Positions 1-8,852 of a DNA stretch of 64,000 nucleotides are shown here, piece by piece. Location: the NCBI GenBank assembly GCA_013298695.1, contig JAAFIS010000002.1, positions 92,935 to 156,934 of the forward strand. Direction: 5' to 3'. The notes under the pieces are model-generated. The model had not been told where the DNA came from and made no database searches. It worked only from the letters and a program-made list of their open reading frames with translations. The position numbers were made by a program, and so were the translations under genes. The stretch is from Betaproteobacteria bacterium. GTDB lineage: Bacteria; Pseudomonadota; Gammaproteobacteria; Burkholderiales; Casimicrobiaceae. Each line of letters begins with the position of its first letter. Positions within the stretch are counted from its first letter, which is position 1.

Positions 1-40
1 TTCGGGAGAGGGTGCCCGATAGGGCGGGTGAGGGAGAGCA
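1..40. repeat. GC-rich dispersed repeat fragment at the window edge
   Basis: The first bases (GGGAGAGGGTGCCCGATAGG, then GGGTGAGGGAGAG) resemble the widespread 'ccctctccc / gggtgaggg' intergenic repeats of proteobacteria. A related sequence lies at 48679-48722. The rest of any element is outside the window, so only the repeat-like composition is certain. Confidence 0.4.
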
Positions 41-93
41 CCGCTGGAAACGGTGTTCGTTGGAGTTGAGGCACGACTATTCCGTCGCCCACG

Positions 94-1179
94 CTACTTA
101 GCGGCCTCTCCCGAAGGGACAGGCGAAAGGTTAGGGAACACGTTATACGGATCAAAGCTCGTCTTGATTTTGGTCTGAACTTGTTTCAGCGATTCGGAGA
201 GTGCTTGCGCAGCGTTTGCGTGAACACTTGTACTTCCGCGCCAGATGCTTGCGTGTCCGCCCGCTCGATTCGCCCAGTAGCGGACCTTCGCTGCGTTGTC
301 CGCATTGGCGTGCACCCAACGAAGCGCGCCACCCCATTCAATGGCGGTTTCCGCATCATCGAGCGCGGCGGCAGTTGATTTGCACGACACGCGATGAATC
401 TCCGCATTGGTTGCGAAAAACGAGTGCCGTTGCTCGCGCCAATCACGCCACCACTCCACATCATTGGGAAGCACTGTGCCACCACGTTTCGCAACCGCAG
501 TTTTCACGGCGGGTTCGGCTCCAGCAAATCGAACGTAGAGTTTGCCATCGACAAACGTGGTCGCCGTAATCGGATCGGCTTCAGAATACCAACGATTCAT
601 CGCTTCAATCGCGTTCGCAGATTCCATTTCAAATACGCGCGTTGCCTGCGCCTTCGGCAAAGGCAAACATTTGAACGCTACCTCGGTGATCACACCAAAC
701 GTTCCAAACGAGCCGGTCAACAAACGTGATACGTCGAAGCCCGCGACGTTTTTCATCACCTTGCCGCCGAATGCAAGATGATCGCCTTTACCATCGATCA
801 CTTTCGCACCGAGAATAAAATCACGCACCGAGCCTGCGTATGCGCGACGCGGGCCGGAGTTTCCGGTAGCAACCAATCCGCCGATCGTTGCAGCTTCGCC
901 AAAGTGCGGTGGTTCGAACGCGAGCATCTGACCTGCGTCCACCATTGTCTTCTCAACATCCGCGACGCGGGTGCCACATTTCACAACAATCACCAACTCT
1001 TTCGGATCGTATTCGACGATGCCCGCGTGCGAGCGCGTATCGAGCATGTCGCCCACGTGCGAAGCTGCGTCGCCCGCGTGCGAAGGCGCGAGAAACGCTT
1101 TCGTGCCGCCGCCGCGAGGCGTGAGTTTCCCCCCCCGTGCAGCGGCTTCTTTGATTTGTTGTTGCCAGGTTTCGATCAT
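94..1179 (-). CDS. glcE: Glycolate oxidase FAD-binding subunit GlcE
   Basis: This is the GlcE subunit of glycolate oxidase, which with GlcD and GlcF oxidises glycolate to glyoxylate and passes electrons to the respiratory chain. At 361 aa it matches the usual size. The N-terminal half is a PCMH-type FAD-binding domain, with PRGGGTK near residue 21 and GGLVATGNSGPRRAYAG further on. The open frame extends 25 codons upstream, but those codons come from the GC-rich repeat at 1209-1311, so the start at MIETWQQQ (1179) is preferred. It is the last visible gene of the leftward glc operon. glcF is not in the window and may lie beyond position 1. The family assignment is firm and the start is an inference. 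Confidence 0.85.
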   Translation of the reverse strand: MIETWQQQIKEAAARGGKLTPRGGGTKAFLAPSHAGDAASHVGDMLDTRSHAGIVEYDPKELVIVVKCGTRVADVEKTMVDAGQMLAFEPPHFGEAATIGGLVATGNSGPRRAYAGSVRDFILGAKVIDGKGDHLAFGGKVMKNVAGFDVSRLLTGSFGTFGVITEVAFKCLPLPKAQATRVFEMESANAIEAMNRWYSEADPITATTFVDGKLYVRFAGAEPAVKTAVAKRGGTVLPNDVEWWRDWREQRHSFFATNAEIHRVSCKSTAAALDDAETAIEWGGALRWVHANADNAAKVRYWANRAGGHASIWRGSTSVHANAAQALSESLKQVQTKIKTSFDPYNVFPNLSPVPSGEAAK

Positions 1180-1208
1180 TCGTTTCTCTTGCGTGCATCT
1201 CTGCGTTG

Positions 1209-1341
1209 TCCCTCCCCCTTCAAGGGGGAGGCTAGGAGGGGGATGGGGTTTCACTCAGCGTGAAGCAAACGACCCCATCCCCACCCCAACCCTCCCCCTG
1301 AAGGGGAGGGAGCTAAATTCGCTCCCCTTCAAGGGGAGGGA
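1209..1341. repeat. MITE-like GC-rich palindromic repeat, copy 1
   Basis: About 103 bp (1209-1311) built from CCCTCCCCCTT-CAAGGGGGAGG, then a G-rich arm, a short centre, a complementary ACCCCATCCCCACCCCAACC arm, and a closing CTCCCC-CTGAAGGGGAGGG palindrome. An extra CTCCCCTTCAAGGGGAGGG unit follows at 1321-1341. A nearly identical copy lies at 14023-14124. Here it separates glcE from the upstream oxidase gene and accounts for the spurious N-terminal extension of the glcE frame. Confidence 0.8.
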
Positions 1342-1343
1342 AT

Positions 1344-2747
1344 CTAGTTCATGGGTATGGTCTTGCCCGGGTTCATGATGTTGTTCGGATCCAGCGCTTT
1401 CTTAATCGTACGCATCACATCCACGGCCTCGCCGTGCTCAACTTTCAACGCATCAAGCTTGTGGATGCCGATGCCGTGTTCGCCGGTACACGTCCCGCCC
1501 ATTTCAATCGCAATACGAGCGATCTTTGCCGCAACATTGTCCGCGCGTGCACGCTCTTCAGCATCATTCGGATCAAACGTAATCTGCACATGGAAATTAC
1601 CATCGCCTACGTGCCCGACGATCATGCACACGAGTCCACTTTTATCGACTTCCGCTTTCGCAGCAGCGATGCAATCCGCAAGTCGTGAGATCGGCACGCA
1701 ACTGTCCGTTGCGAACGCTTGTTTACCAGGCGAATAGCTCATGCCCGCCCAATACGCATCATGTCGCGCTTTCCAGAGCTTGGTGCGGTCTTCCGGCTTG
1801 TCTGCGAAGCGATAGTCGCTCGCGCCAAAATCGACCGTGATCGATTTCATCTGCTCAATTTGTTCCGCCACATACGCATCGGTGCCGTGAAACTCCATAA
1901 ACAGCGTCGGTTTCGCTTGAAGCCCTTCGAGCTTGCTGTATTTAATGCAGGCATCCATTTGCACTTCGTCGAGCAACTCGATACGTGCCATCGGAATGCC
2001 AAGTTGCATCGCGGTGATCACGACGTTCACCGCGTGCGGCAGCTCATCAAACTGACACACCGCTGCGCTGATGCGCTCAGGCACACCGTAGAGCTTCAAC
2101 TGAATTTCGGTGATGATGCCGAGCGTGCCTTCTGAGCCAATGTAGAGACGCGTTAAGTCATAGCCTGCGCTTGACTTCCTAGCGCGAGTGCCCGTTTTAA
2201 TGATGCGGCCATCTGGAGTGATCACGGTGAGCCCGAGGATGTTTTCTTTCATCGTGCCGTAGCGCACGGCGTTAGTGCCGCTCGCGCGCGTCGCGCTCAT
2301 GCCGCCGATGCTTGCATTCGCGCCCGGATCAATCGGGAAGAACAATCCCGTAGCGCGGATCTCCACATTCAATTGCTCACGCGTGACACCTGCTTGCACG
2401 CGGCAATCCAAGTCTTCCGCATTCACTTGCAAAATCTTGTTCATGCGTGAAAGATCGATGCACACGCCACCGTAGAGCGCTTTCAAATGCCCCTCAAGCG
2501 AAGTACCCGTGCCAAAAGCAATCACCGGAATGCGCGCTTGATTGCAGAGCTTCACGATGCTCGCAACCTCTTCATTCGTTTCAGGAAACACGACGACATC
2601 GGGGAGTGCCGAATCTTGCATCCCCTCGCCGTGGCTGTGATGCTCGCGCACGGCGTGCGATGTCACAGCACGGTCACCAAAATCTTTGCGCAGCGCGACG
2701 ACGGCGGCGTCAATAGTCTGGTCGGTTGGTTTTTCAAATGTCAACAT
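1344..2747 (-). CDS. FAD-linked oxidase, D-lactate dehydrogenase (cytochrome) type
   Basis: A 467-aa FAD-linked oxidase of the GlcD/D-lactate dehydrogenase family, expected to oxidise a 2-hydroxy acid (most likely D-lactate) at the membrane. A PCMH FAD-binding domain covers about residues 40-215 (FGTGTSLEGH, then ATRASGTNAVRYGTMKENI). The FAD-oxidase C domain follows, with VGHVGDGNFHVQI and the C-terminal TGEHGIGIHKLD motif. Its ATG directly abuts the glcD stop codon with no gap, so it is co-transcribed with glcD. A second GlcD-like subunit could widen substrate range. The exact substrate cannot be read from sequence. Confidence 0.85.
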   Translation of the reverse strand: MLTFEKPTDQTIDAAVVALRKDFGDRAVTSHAVREHHSHGEGMQDSALPDVVVFPETNEEVASIVKLCNQARIPVIAFGTGTSLEGHLKALYGGVCIDLSRMNKILQVNAEDLDCRVQAGVTREQLNVEIRATGLFFPIDPGANASIGGMSATRASGTNAVRYGTMKENILGLTVITPDGRIIKTGTRARKSSAGYDLTRLYIGSEGTLGIITEIQLKLYGVPERISAAVCQFDELPHAVNVVITAMQLGIPMARIELLDEVQMDACIKYSKLEGLQAKPTLFMEFHGTDAYVAEQIEQMKSITVDFGASDYRFADKPEDRTKLWKARHDAYWAGMSYSPGKQAFATDSCVPISRLADCIAAAKAEVDKSGLVCMIVGHVGDGNFHVQITFDPNDAEERARADNVAAKIARIAIEMGGTCTGEHGIGIHKLDALKVEHGEAVDVMRTIKKALDPNNIMNPGKTIPMN

Positions 2748-4205
2748 CTAGAACCTCTCTAAATTCGCAAACGGCATCGGCTTGCCTTGCGACACTTTCA
2801 TTCGTCCGAACTCGGCACAGCGATGCAGCGTTGGCACGGCTTTGCCAGGATTCAACAACGCATGCTCATCAAACGCGTGTTTAATTTCATGCATCCGCGT
2901 CAATTCCTTGGGCGAAAACTGCACACACATTTGATTTATTTTCTCCACGCCAACGCCGTGCTCGCCTGTGATCGTGCCGCCGACTTCAACGCACAACTCA
3001 AGAATCTCCGCACCAAAATCTTCTGCGCGTTGTAACTCGCCCGGAACATTGGCATCGAACATGATGAGCGGATGTAAATTGCCGTCACCCGCGTGAAACA
3101 CGTTAGCGCAGCGCAAACTGTATTTCTCGCTCAGTCGGGCAATTTCATTGAGTACACGCGGCAATTCCCGGCGCGGGATGGTGCCGTCCATGCAGTAGTA
3201 GTCTGGCGAAATGCGGCCCGTTGCTGGAAATGCGTTTTTCCGCCCGCTCCAATAGCGCGCGCGCTGCTCTTCGTTTTCCGAAACCTTAATGTCGGTCGCA
3301 CCCGCTTTGCGAAGCACATCCGATACGCGCGCCATTTCGTCGGCGACCTCTTCTGGCGTTCCATCGCTTTCGCAGAGCAAAATCGCAGCAGCGCTCAAGT
3401 CATAGCCTGCGTGAACGAAGCCTTCTACAGCTTCGGTGGCGATTTGATCCATCATTTCAAGGCCACCAGGAATAATGCCAGCTGCAATAATTTCCCCAAC
3501 AGCGGCACCCGCCGTTTCCACGCTTGCGAACGACGCCATCGCTACTTGCGCGAGCTTCGGTTTTGGTGTGAGTTTTACCGTGACCTCAGTCACGATGCCT
3601 AGCAAGCCTTCGCTGCCAATCATCACCGCGAGCAGGTCGTAGCCCGGCGAATCAAGGCCATCGCTTCCGAGCGTAACGATGTCTCCATTCATCAGAACCA
3701 CTCGCAGCTTACGAACGTTATGAATGGTCAAACCGTATTTCAAGCAATGCACGCCGCCGGAATTCTCTGCGACGTTGCCGCCAATCGTGCATGCGATTTG
3801 CGACGAAGGATCAGGCGCGTAGTAGAGCCCTAGATGGGCCACCGCTTCACTGATCGCAAGATTTCGAACGCCCGGCTGCACGCGCGCGCTGCAAGCCAGC
3901 GGATCGATATCAATGATCTTCATCATCTTCGCCGTTGAAAGCACGACTGAATTCGGATCAGGCATCGCGCCGCCCGAGAGCCCCGTGCCCGCGCCACGTG
4001 CGATCACGCTCACGCGATGTGCGTGGCAAATGCGCATCACTTCCGCGATTTGTTTTTCGTCCTCAGGCAACACGACACACTTGGGCAAAGCGCGATACAT
4101 GGAAAGTCCATCGCATTCGTAAGGACGCAGGTCCTCTTCAGCGATTTTTAGGCTCTCTGCAGACAATACGTTCGCAAGCTCCTCAAACAGCGTTGGCGCT
4201 TTCAT
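2748..4205 (-). CDS. glcD: Glycolate oxidase subunit GlcD
   Basis: The catalytic FAD subunit of glycolate oxidase, 485 aa against about 499 in E. coli. The FAD-binding domain shows IARGAGTGLSGGAMP near residue 68 and GGNVAENSGGVHCLKYGLT near 145. The C-terminal oxidase domain carries VFHAGDGNLHPLI and TGEHGVGVEKIN. The start is supported by an AGGAAGTAA ribosome-binding stretch. The gene overlaps the end of the upstream FadR-type regulator by 4 bases, giving the order regulator-glcD-oxidase-glcE. Confidence 0.9.
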   Translation of the reverse strand: MKAPTLFEELANVLSAESLKIAEEDLRPYECDGLSMYRALPKCVVLPEDEKQIAEVMRICHAHRVSVIARGAGTGLSGGAMPDPNSVVLSTAKMMKIIDIDPLACSARVQPGVRNLAISEAVAHLGLYYAPDPSSQIACTIGGNVAENSGGVHCLKYGLTIHNVRKLRVVLMNGDIVTLGSDGLDSPGYDLLAVMIGSEGLLGIVTEVTVKLTPKPKLAQVAMASFASVETAGAAVGEIIAAGIIPGGLEMMDQIATEAVEGFVHAGYDLSAAAILLCESDGTPEEVADEMARVSDVLRKAGATDIKVSENEEQRARYWSGRKNAFPATGRISPDYYCMDGTIPRRELPRVLNEIARLSEKYSLRCANVFHAGDGNLHPLIMFDANVPGELQRAEDFGAEILELCVEVGGTITGEHGVGVEKINQMCVQFSPKELTRMHEIKHAFDEHALLNPGKAVPTLHRCAEFGRMKVSQGKPMPFANLERF

Positions 4206-5044
4206 TTACTTCCTTTTTTTGTGGCGCTGATTCGCAGCAACACTCGATCAATCGCACGTTGCACATGTGAATGCGAGAGTCGCCTCGCTTTCGCGCCCTC
4301 TTGCGCTTCAATGGCTTTCAAAATCGATGCGTGGTCGCTTTGACCGACGGCGGCGATGCCGACCCCGTAGCCAATATCATCCCACGTTGCTTTGCGTGAA
4401 TCCGAAAACTGCGCGCCGAGGAACTCGACGAATTTTGCGATTTGCGTGTTATGCGATGCGCGTGCGATGGCGTTGTGGAACGCATCATCATGCGCGGAAC
4501 CATCACTTCGCGATGTAAGCGATTGATGCATGGCTTCGAGCGCTGCGCGAATTGCTTTCAAATCTTCATTATTGCGGCGCTCCGCAGCTAGCGCCGCCGC
4601 ACCGGATTCAACAATCTGCCGTAACTCAAGTATTTCCAACTCTTGCTGGAGCGGATCAGCGTCGGAGTTCGCATTTTCAGTGCGAAATGCCGTTATTTTT
4701 GAGCGATCTGCGACGAAAGCGCCCGCGCCTTGACGGGTTTCGATGCGTCCATCAGCACGCAGCCGCGCGAGCGCCTCACGGATGACAGGGCGCGACACGC
4801 CCAACGATTCGCCAAGCGCCTTCTCGGTAGGCAATTTTTCGCCCACTAACCACAATTTCATGTCGAGTTGGAGCACGAGTCGCTGATATGCCTCGTTCGA
4901 AAGCGAATTGGGGCGACCGATGGATTGCATAGTCGAAGTCGCCGGTTCAGTGTTCAGAGCGGCGCGGGAGCTCAAACCAACGTCCGTTAGCGCTTTCGCT
5001 GCGTGCTTCACGCCAAAGGCAATTGTTTGGTTGTCGGACAACAT
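4202..5044 (-). CDS. FadR-type GntR transcriptional regulator of the glc operon
   Basis: A GntR-family regulator of the FadR subgroup, 280 aa. A winged helix-turn-helix spans about residues 50-115 (EKLPTEKALGESLGVSRPVIREALARL), followed by an all-helical FCD ligand-binding domain from about 135 (ELEILELRQIVESGAAALAAERR). Position as first gene of the glc operon, with a 4-base overlap onto glcD, suggests a GlcC- or LldR-like sensor of glycolate or lactate. The first 38 residues before MQSIGRPNS are atypical, so the true start could be at 4930. Neither start has a strong ribosome-binding site. Confidence 0.8.
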   Translation of the reverse strand: MLSDNQTIAFGVKHAAKALTDVGLSSRAALNTEPATSTMQSIGRPNSLSNEAYQRLVLQLDMKLWLVGEKLPTEKALGESLGVSRPVIREALARLRADGRIETRQGAGAFVADRSKITAFRTENANSDADPLQQELEILELRQIVESGAAALAAERRNNEDLKAIRAALEAMHQSLTSRSDGSAHDDAFHNAIARASHNTQIAKFVEFLGAQFSDSRKATWDDIGYGVGIAAVGQSDHASILKAIEAQEGAKARRLSHSHVQRAIDRVLLRISATKKGSK

Positions 5045-5116
5045 GACGACATCTTAGTTGCACTTCTTTTGTTTTGCAAGCGGGCTTATCGAATGGGGCA
5101 CAGCCATTGATATCAA

Positions 5117-5135
5117 CGCCCAATTTATTAGGGCG
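5117..5135. repeat. Dispersed 19-bp palindrome, copy a
   Basis: CGCCCAATTTATTAGGGCG, an imperfect palindrome between the FadR-type regulator and the GNAT gene, followed by CTAGTCGCC. It belongs to the window-wide family with core CGCCCAAT-TTA-ATTGGGCG. Confidence 0.8.
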
Positions 5136-5203
5136 CTAGTCGCCAAAACGCACATAGTCTATAAATTATTCAGATAACCGCTACGCGCGATTGACTCCGC
5201 AGA

Positions 5204-5764
5204 TTAACGTAAAAGGTGATCGGTTCGCACGCATTCCCAATGTGATCGTTCGCACACCATGTACAGCGCCTCGCCGTCGGGTGTGACCACGGTTCGTTCC
5301 GCTTGAAAACCGGCCTTTTCATAGCAACGAATTGCACGTGCATTATTGGGATCGGGATCGGTTTGAATCATCGTCACGAGCGGGTCGCGAAACAGTAGAT
5401 CAACGAGCGATGTCACGAGTTTCGTTCCCCAACCTTGACCAAGCAGGTTTTCATTGGCGAGAAACTGATCGATGCCGCGCACGCCCGGATCGGTGACGTC
5501 CTCCCACCAGCCGCCGCCGGCATCCTTAGCCGCGTAAGACTGCGCGTAGCCAATCGCGCGATCATCAAGCATGGCGATGTACGGCGTCACTCGTGCGCCA
5601 TCCGTCACACGCGGAAGGTACTTCGCGCGCACCTCATCAAATGACAGACGCTCTGCTTCGCTGCCCCACCATTCAACAACGTGCGCGCGATTGAGCCATT
5701 CATGCAGCATTGGCAAATCGTCCGCCGTCATTAACCGCAGCGTCACCTCGCTCGATTGCATCAT
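5204..5764 (-). CDS. GNAT-family N-acetyltransferase, AAC(6')/IacA-like
   Basis: A 186-aa acetyl-CoA-dependent N-acetyltransferase. The acetyl-CoA-binding motif is seen as LLGQGWGTKLV near residue 115, and the C-terminal NARAIRCYEKAGF is typical of the family. Overall it resembles aminoglycoside 6'-N-acetyltransferase-like and siderophore-type acetylases (ADDLPMLHEWLNRAHVVEWW at the N-terminus). Its ATG overlaps the stop of the GMC oxidoreductase by 4 bases, making it the last gene of the extended hut operon. Its substrate is unknown; the resemblance to AAC(6') does not establish resistance. Confidence 0.75.
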   Translation of the reverse strand: MMQSSEVTLRLMTADDLPMLHEWLNRAHVVEWWGSEAERLSFDEVRAKYLPRVTDGARVTPYIAMLDDRAIGYAQSYAAKDAGGGWWEDVTDPGVRGIDQFLANENLLGQGWGTKLVTSLVDLLFRDPLVTMIQTDPDPNNARAIRCYEKAGFQAERTVVTPDGEALYMVCERSHWECVRTDHLLR

Positions 5765-7434
5765 CGTGAGTCGGCCACTATCCAGCGCGCAGCTTTCTCC
5801 GCGATCATCAAAGTGGGGCTGTTGGTGTTGCCGCTCGTAATCGTCGGCATCACGCTCGCATCGACCACACGCAGACCATTCACGCCAATCACGCGTAGCC
5901 GTGAATCCACCACAGCACTTGGATCATCTCTGCGTCCCATTTTCGCCGTACCCACGGGATGGAAAATCGTAGTGCCGATGTCACCCGCGAGTCGCGCGAG
6001 ATCTTCGTCGGATTCGAATTGCACGCCTGGCTTAAATTCTTCGGGTGCGTAACGTGCGAGCGCGGGTTGGGCGACGATACGTCGCGTGACGCGCAATGAA
6101 TCAGCGGCGACTTTGCGATCCTGTTCGTCGCGCAAATAGTTTGGCGCGATCGATGGTGCCACGTTGAAATCGTTGCTCTTGATGGACACCGTTCCACGGC
6201 TGTTCGGATTCAAATTGCACACGCTCGCAGTAAACGCATTGAAAGCGTGCAACGGCTGTCCGAATGCAGGTAACGAGAGCGGTTGCACGTGATATTCAAG
6301 GTTCGCATGCGGTTGGCTCGGATCACTTCGCGTAAACGCCCCTAATTGCGACGGCGCCATGCTCATCGGCCCGCTTCGGTGCAGCGCATACTCAAGCGCG
6401 ATCTTTACTTTGCCCCACAAGCTTTGCGTCATCGTATTGAGCGTCGGCACGCCTTGTACGGTGTACACCGCGCGGATTTGCAAATGATCTTGTAGATTCG
6501 CACCGACACCGGGCGCGTCGCGAAGCAAGGTGATACCGTGCCGTTTCAGGAGAGATGCCGGGCCGATCCCCGAGAGCTGCAAAATTTGCGGCGTGCCGAT
6601 CGCACCTGCGCATAACGCGACCTCGCGCGACGCACGTACTCGAACGCGCTCGCTCATGCTTCCACGCGTTCGAACGACTTCTGCGCCGATGCATTGAAGT
6701 TGCCCATTCGCATCGTGTTCAATCAACAAACGACTAGCCTGCGCATGCGTCCACACCGTGAGATTTTCTCGTTGATTCAACACCGGGCGCAGAAATGCCT
6801 TCGTGGTATTCCAGCGCCAACCGCTTTTCTGATTCACTTCGAAATAGCCCACGCCTTCATTCGTTCCGCGATTGAAATCATCGTTCGCAGGAATGCCAGC
6901 TTGCTGTGCTGCAAGCGCGAACGCATCAAGAATTTCCCAACGCAGTCGTTGCTTTTCAACGCGCCACTCGCCGCCCGCGCCGTGAAATTGCGAGAGCGCG
7001 ATGTCATTCGATGTTGCGCTCGCATTGTCAAATCTCCAATTGCTCTCGTGCAACGTGAAATCGGGTAAACAACGCGCCCAACGCCATTCATCATCGCCCG
7101 TCGCCTGCGCCCACCCATCGTAGTCACGCGCTTGACCCCGCATGTAAATCATGCCGTTGATGCTCGAACAACCGCCAAGCGTTTTGCCGCGCGGATAAAT
7201 CAATTGCCGCCCGTTGAGCCCTGCTTCGTGATCGGTGCGATAACGCCAATCGGTGCGCGGATTATCGATGCAATAGAGATAACCGACCGGAATGTGAATC
7301 CACGGATAGTTGTCTTCACCGCCCGCTTCGAGCAACAACACGCGACGATCGCGATCTGCGCTCAAGCGATTAGCGAGCAGTGCGCCAGCCGTGCCGCCGC
7401 CAATGATGATGTAGTCGAAAGTGAGGGTGCTCAC
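5761..7434 (-). CDS. GMC-family FAD oxidoreductase (choline dehydrogenase-like)
   Basis: A 557-aa glucose-methanol-choline oxidoreductase that oxidises an alcohol group using FAD. The N-terminal dinucleotide fold is DYIIIGGGTAGALLANRLS. GMC signature 1 is GGCSSINGMIYMRGQ (about residues 87-101) and signature 2 is GAIGTPQILQLSGIGP (about 277-292). Near the C-terminus HPVGTAKMG supplies the catalytic His and NTNSPTLMIAEKAA closes the fold. It starts 8 bases after the hutF stop and overlaps the GNAT gene by 4 bases, so it appears to belong to the hut transcript although no histidine-pathway step needs it. It could be BetA-like or an aryl/aliphatic alcohol dehydrogenase; the substrate is not inferable. 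Confidence 0.85.
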   Translation of the reverse strand: MSTLTFDYIIIGGGTAGALLANRLSADRDRRVLLLEAGGEDNYPWIHIPVGYLYCIDNPRTDWRYRTDHEAGLNGRQLIYPRGKTLGGCSSINGMIYMRGQARDYDGWAQATGDDEWRWARCLPDFTLHESNWRFDNASATSNDIALSQFHGAGGEWRVEKQRLRWEILDAFALAAQQAGIPANDDFNRGTNEGVGYFEVNQKSGWRWNTTKAFLRPVLNQRENLTVWTHAQASRLLIEHDANGQLQCIGAEVVRTRGSMSERVRVRASREVALCAGAIGTPQILQLSGIGPASLLKRHGITLLRDAPGVGANLQDHLQIRAVYTVQGVPTLNTMTQSLWGKVKIALEYALHRSGPMSMAPSQLGAFTRSDPSQPHANLEYHVQPLSLPAFGQPLHAFNAFTASVCNLNPNSRGTVSIKSNDFNVAPSIAPNYLRDEQDRKVAADSLRVTRRIVAQPALARYAPEEFKPGVQFESDEDLARLAGDIGTTIFHPVGTAKMGRRDDPSAVVDSRLRVIGVNGLRVVDASVMPTITSGNTNSPTLMIAEKAARWIVADSR

Positions 7435-7442
7435 ATTGGAAA

Positions 7443-8852
7443 CTAAGAATGCAACGTGCGCATCATAGAAGCAAACTCGCTTTTGATATCCGTATCCGTT
7501 TCATCGATTTCACGCTGCACGACCCACTCGCCGCTGACCATCACGCTCGCGAAGGGTTTACACGGCGACGAAAAAACCATCGCATCAAGCAGATGTTCGG
7601 TGGGCACGCCTGCAAGCGCGGGATCGCTGGTGTCAATCAACAGCATGTCGGCACGCGCGCCAACATGAAAGCCCCAGCTATCGAGTCCCGCAGCGCGGGC
7701 GCTACCGCTGAGCGCTGCGTTGTAGAGTCGCGCTGCGGTCGATGGCTCGTCACGCTCCGGCGCGGCGAGCACGTTGCGGCGCTCGCGCGTGAGGCGTTGT
7801 CCGTATTCAAGCAAGCGCAGCTCTTCGCGCCAATCGCGGCAGACGTGTGAGTCTGAGCCAATCGTCATCGGAACCTTTGCGTCGAGCCAAGCGGCTACAT
7901 CGGTGAGGCCGTCGCCGAGGTTTGCCTCAGTAGTAGGACAAATCACCAACGCCCAATTTAATTGGGCGGCAGCGCCTATTTCACTCGCTCTCGAATGTGT
8001 ACCATGCACGAACTGGAGCCCATACTTATTGGGCGATCGGTCTTTAAGTTGCCTAGCGAGAAACTCGATGGGACGCATGCCCGTTTCCAGCAAACACGCA
8101 TCGACTTCCGCACGTTGCTCCGCGATGTGAATGTGAATTGGGCCACTCGCGGCGTCGACAATTCGCGAGATCGATTCAGTCGTCGCCGCGCGCAGCGAAT
8201 GCAGTGCCGCACCGATCAACACATTGCGCTCGCCATACATTTCGCGATAGCCCGCGAGATCGCGTTGCGCGTTGAGCACCCAGTTCGCATCAGCGCGAAA
8301 CCGCCGCTGATCGTTGCGCAAGACGGGTGCATCAAATCCAGCGCGTTCGTACACAACAGGTAAGAGCGTGATTCCGATACCAACCTCGTTCGCGGCCTCG
8401 ATCAAAGCAACACTCATCGCATACGGATCGTCATACGGCGTGCCGTCTTTCCGGCGGTGCAAGTAATGAAACTCACAGACGTGCGTGTAACCGCCGCACA
8501 GCAATTCACGATAGAGATGTTTCGCGATAACTTTGAGTTGATCCGGTTCAATGGCGAGCGCAACGCGATACATGCGATCACGCCAGCTCCAAAAATCATC
8601 TTGTGCCGATTCGCGTCGCTCAGCAAATCCAGCGAATGCGCGCTGAAACGCGTGACTGTGCGCGTTCACAAGCGGCGCAATTGCGGGCTGGTCGTGGATC
8701 TCCGCGCCGCGTTCTCGCGCCTGCTCGCGTGGGATGCCCGATTCAATCGCCGACCAACGGCCGTCATCGTCAATAGTGAAGCGCACATCGTGCTTCCATG
8801 TGCCGCGATCACCCTCGTGCATCCAAGCGGCCGATGTCCAGAGTTGCTTCAT
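7443..8852 (-). CDS. hutF: Formimidoylglutamate deiminase HutF
   Basis: HutF hydrolyses N-formimino-L-glutamate to N-formyl-L-glutamate and ammonia, the fourth step of the five-step Hut pathway. It is an amidohydrolase-fold protein of 469 aa with the metal motif NAHSHAFQRAF near residue 64, ICPTTEANLGDG and GSDSHVCRDWREELRLLEYGQ. The frame is open nine codons further upstream, but an ATG at 8852 overlaps the hutG stop as ATGA, like the other junctions in this operon. Two copies of the dispersed palindrome lie inside the gene, in frame (7950-7968 and 8018-8034). Confidence 0.9.
   Translation of the reverse strand: MKQLWTSAAWMHEGDRGTWKHDVRFTIDDDGRWSAIESGIPREQARERGAEIHDQPAIAPLVNAHSHAFQRAFAGFAERRESAQDDFWSWRDRMYRVALAIEPDQLKVIAKHLYRELLCGGYTHVCEFHYLHRRKDGTPYDDPYAMSVALIEAANEVGIGITLLPVVYERAGFDAPVLRNDQRRFRADANWVLNAQRDLAGYREMYGERNVLIGAALHSLRAATTESISRIVDAASGPIHIHIAEQRAEVDACLLETGMRPIEFLARQLKDRSPNKYGLQFVHGTHSRASEIGAAAQLNWALVICPTTEANLGDGLTDVAAWLDAKVPMTIGSDSHVCRDWREELRLLEYGQRLTRERRNVLAAPERDEPSTAARLYNAALSGSARAAGLDSWGFHVGARADMLLIDTSDPALAGVPTEHLLDAMVFSSPCKPFASVMVSGEWVVQREIDETDTDIKSEFASMMRTLHS
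7950..7968. repeat. Dispersed palindrome, copy b, inside hutF
   Basis: A perfect 19-bp palindrome, CGCCCAATTTAATTGGGCG, lying within the hutF coding sequence and encoding part of AAAQLNWALV just before the conserved ICPTTEANLGDG motif. It is the best match to the family consensus in the window and is followed by GCAGCGCCTATT, as in other copies. Confidence 0.85.
8018..8034. repeat. Dispersed palindrome, copy c, inside hutF
   Basis: GCCCATACTTATTGGGC followed by GATCGG, a second coding-region copy in hutF that encodes SPNKYGLQ upstream of VHGTH. The arms match the family while the centre differs. Confidence 0.65.

Noticed and set aside
1180-1254. N-terminal extension of glcE ([15 protein letters not shown]...)
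   Set aside because: It is translated from the GC-rich repeat and absent from the family; the start at 1179 is preferred.
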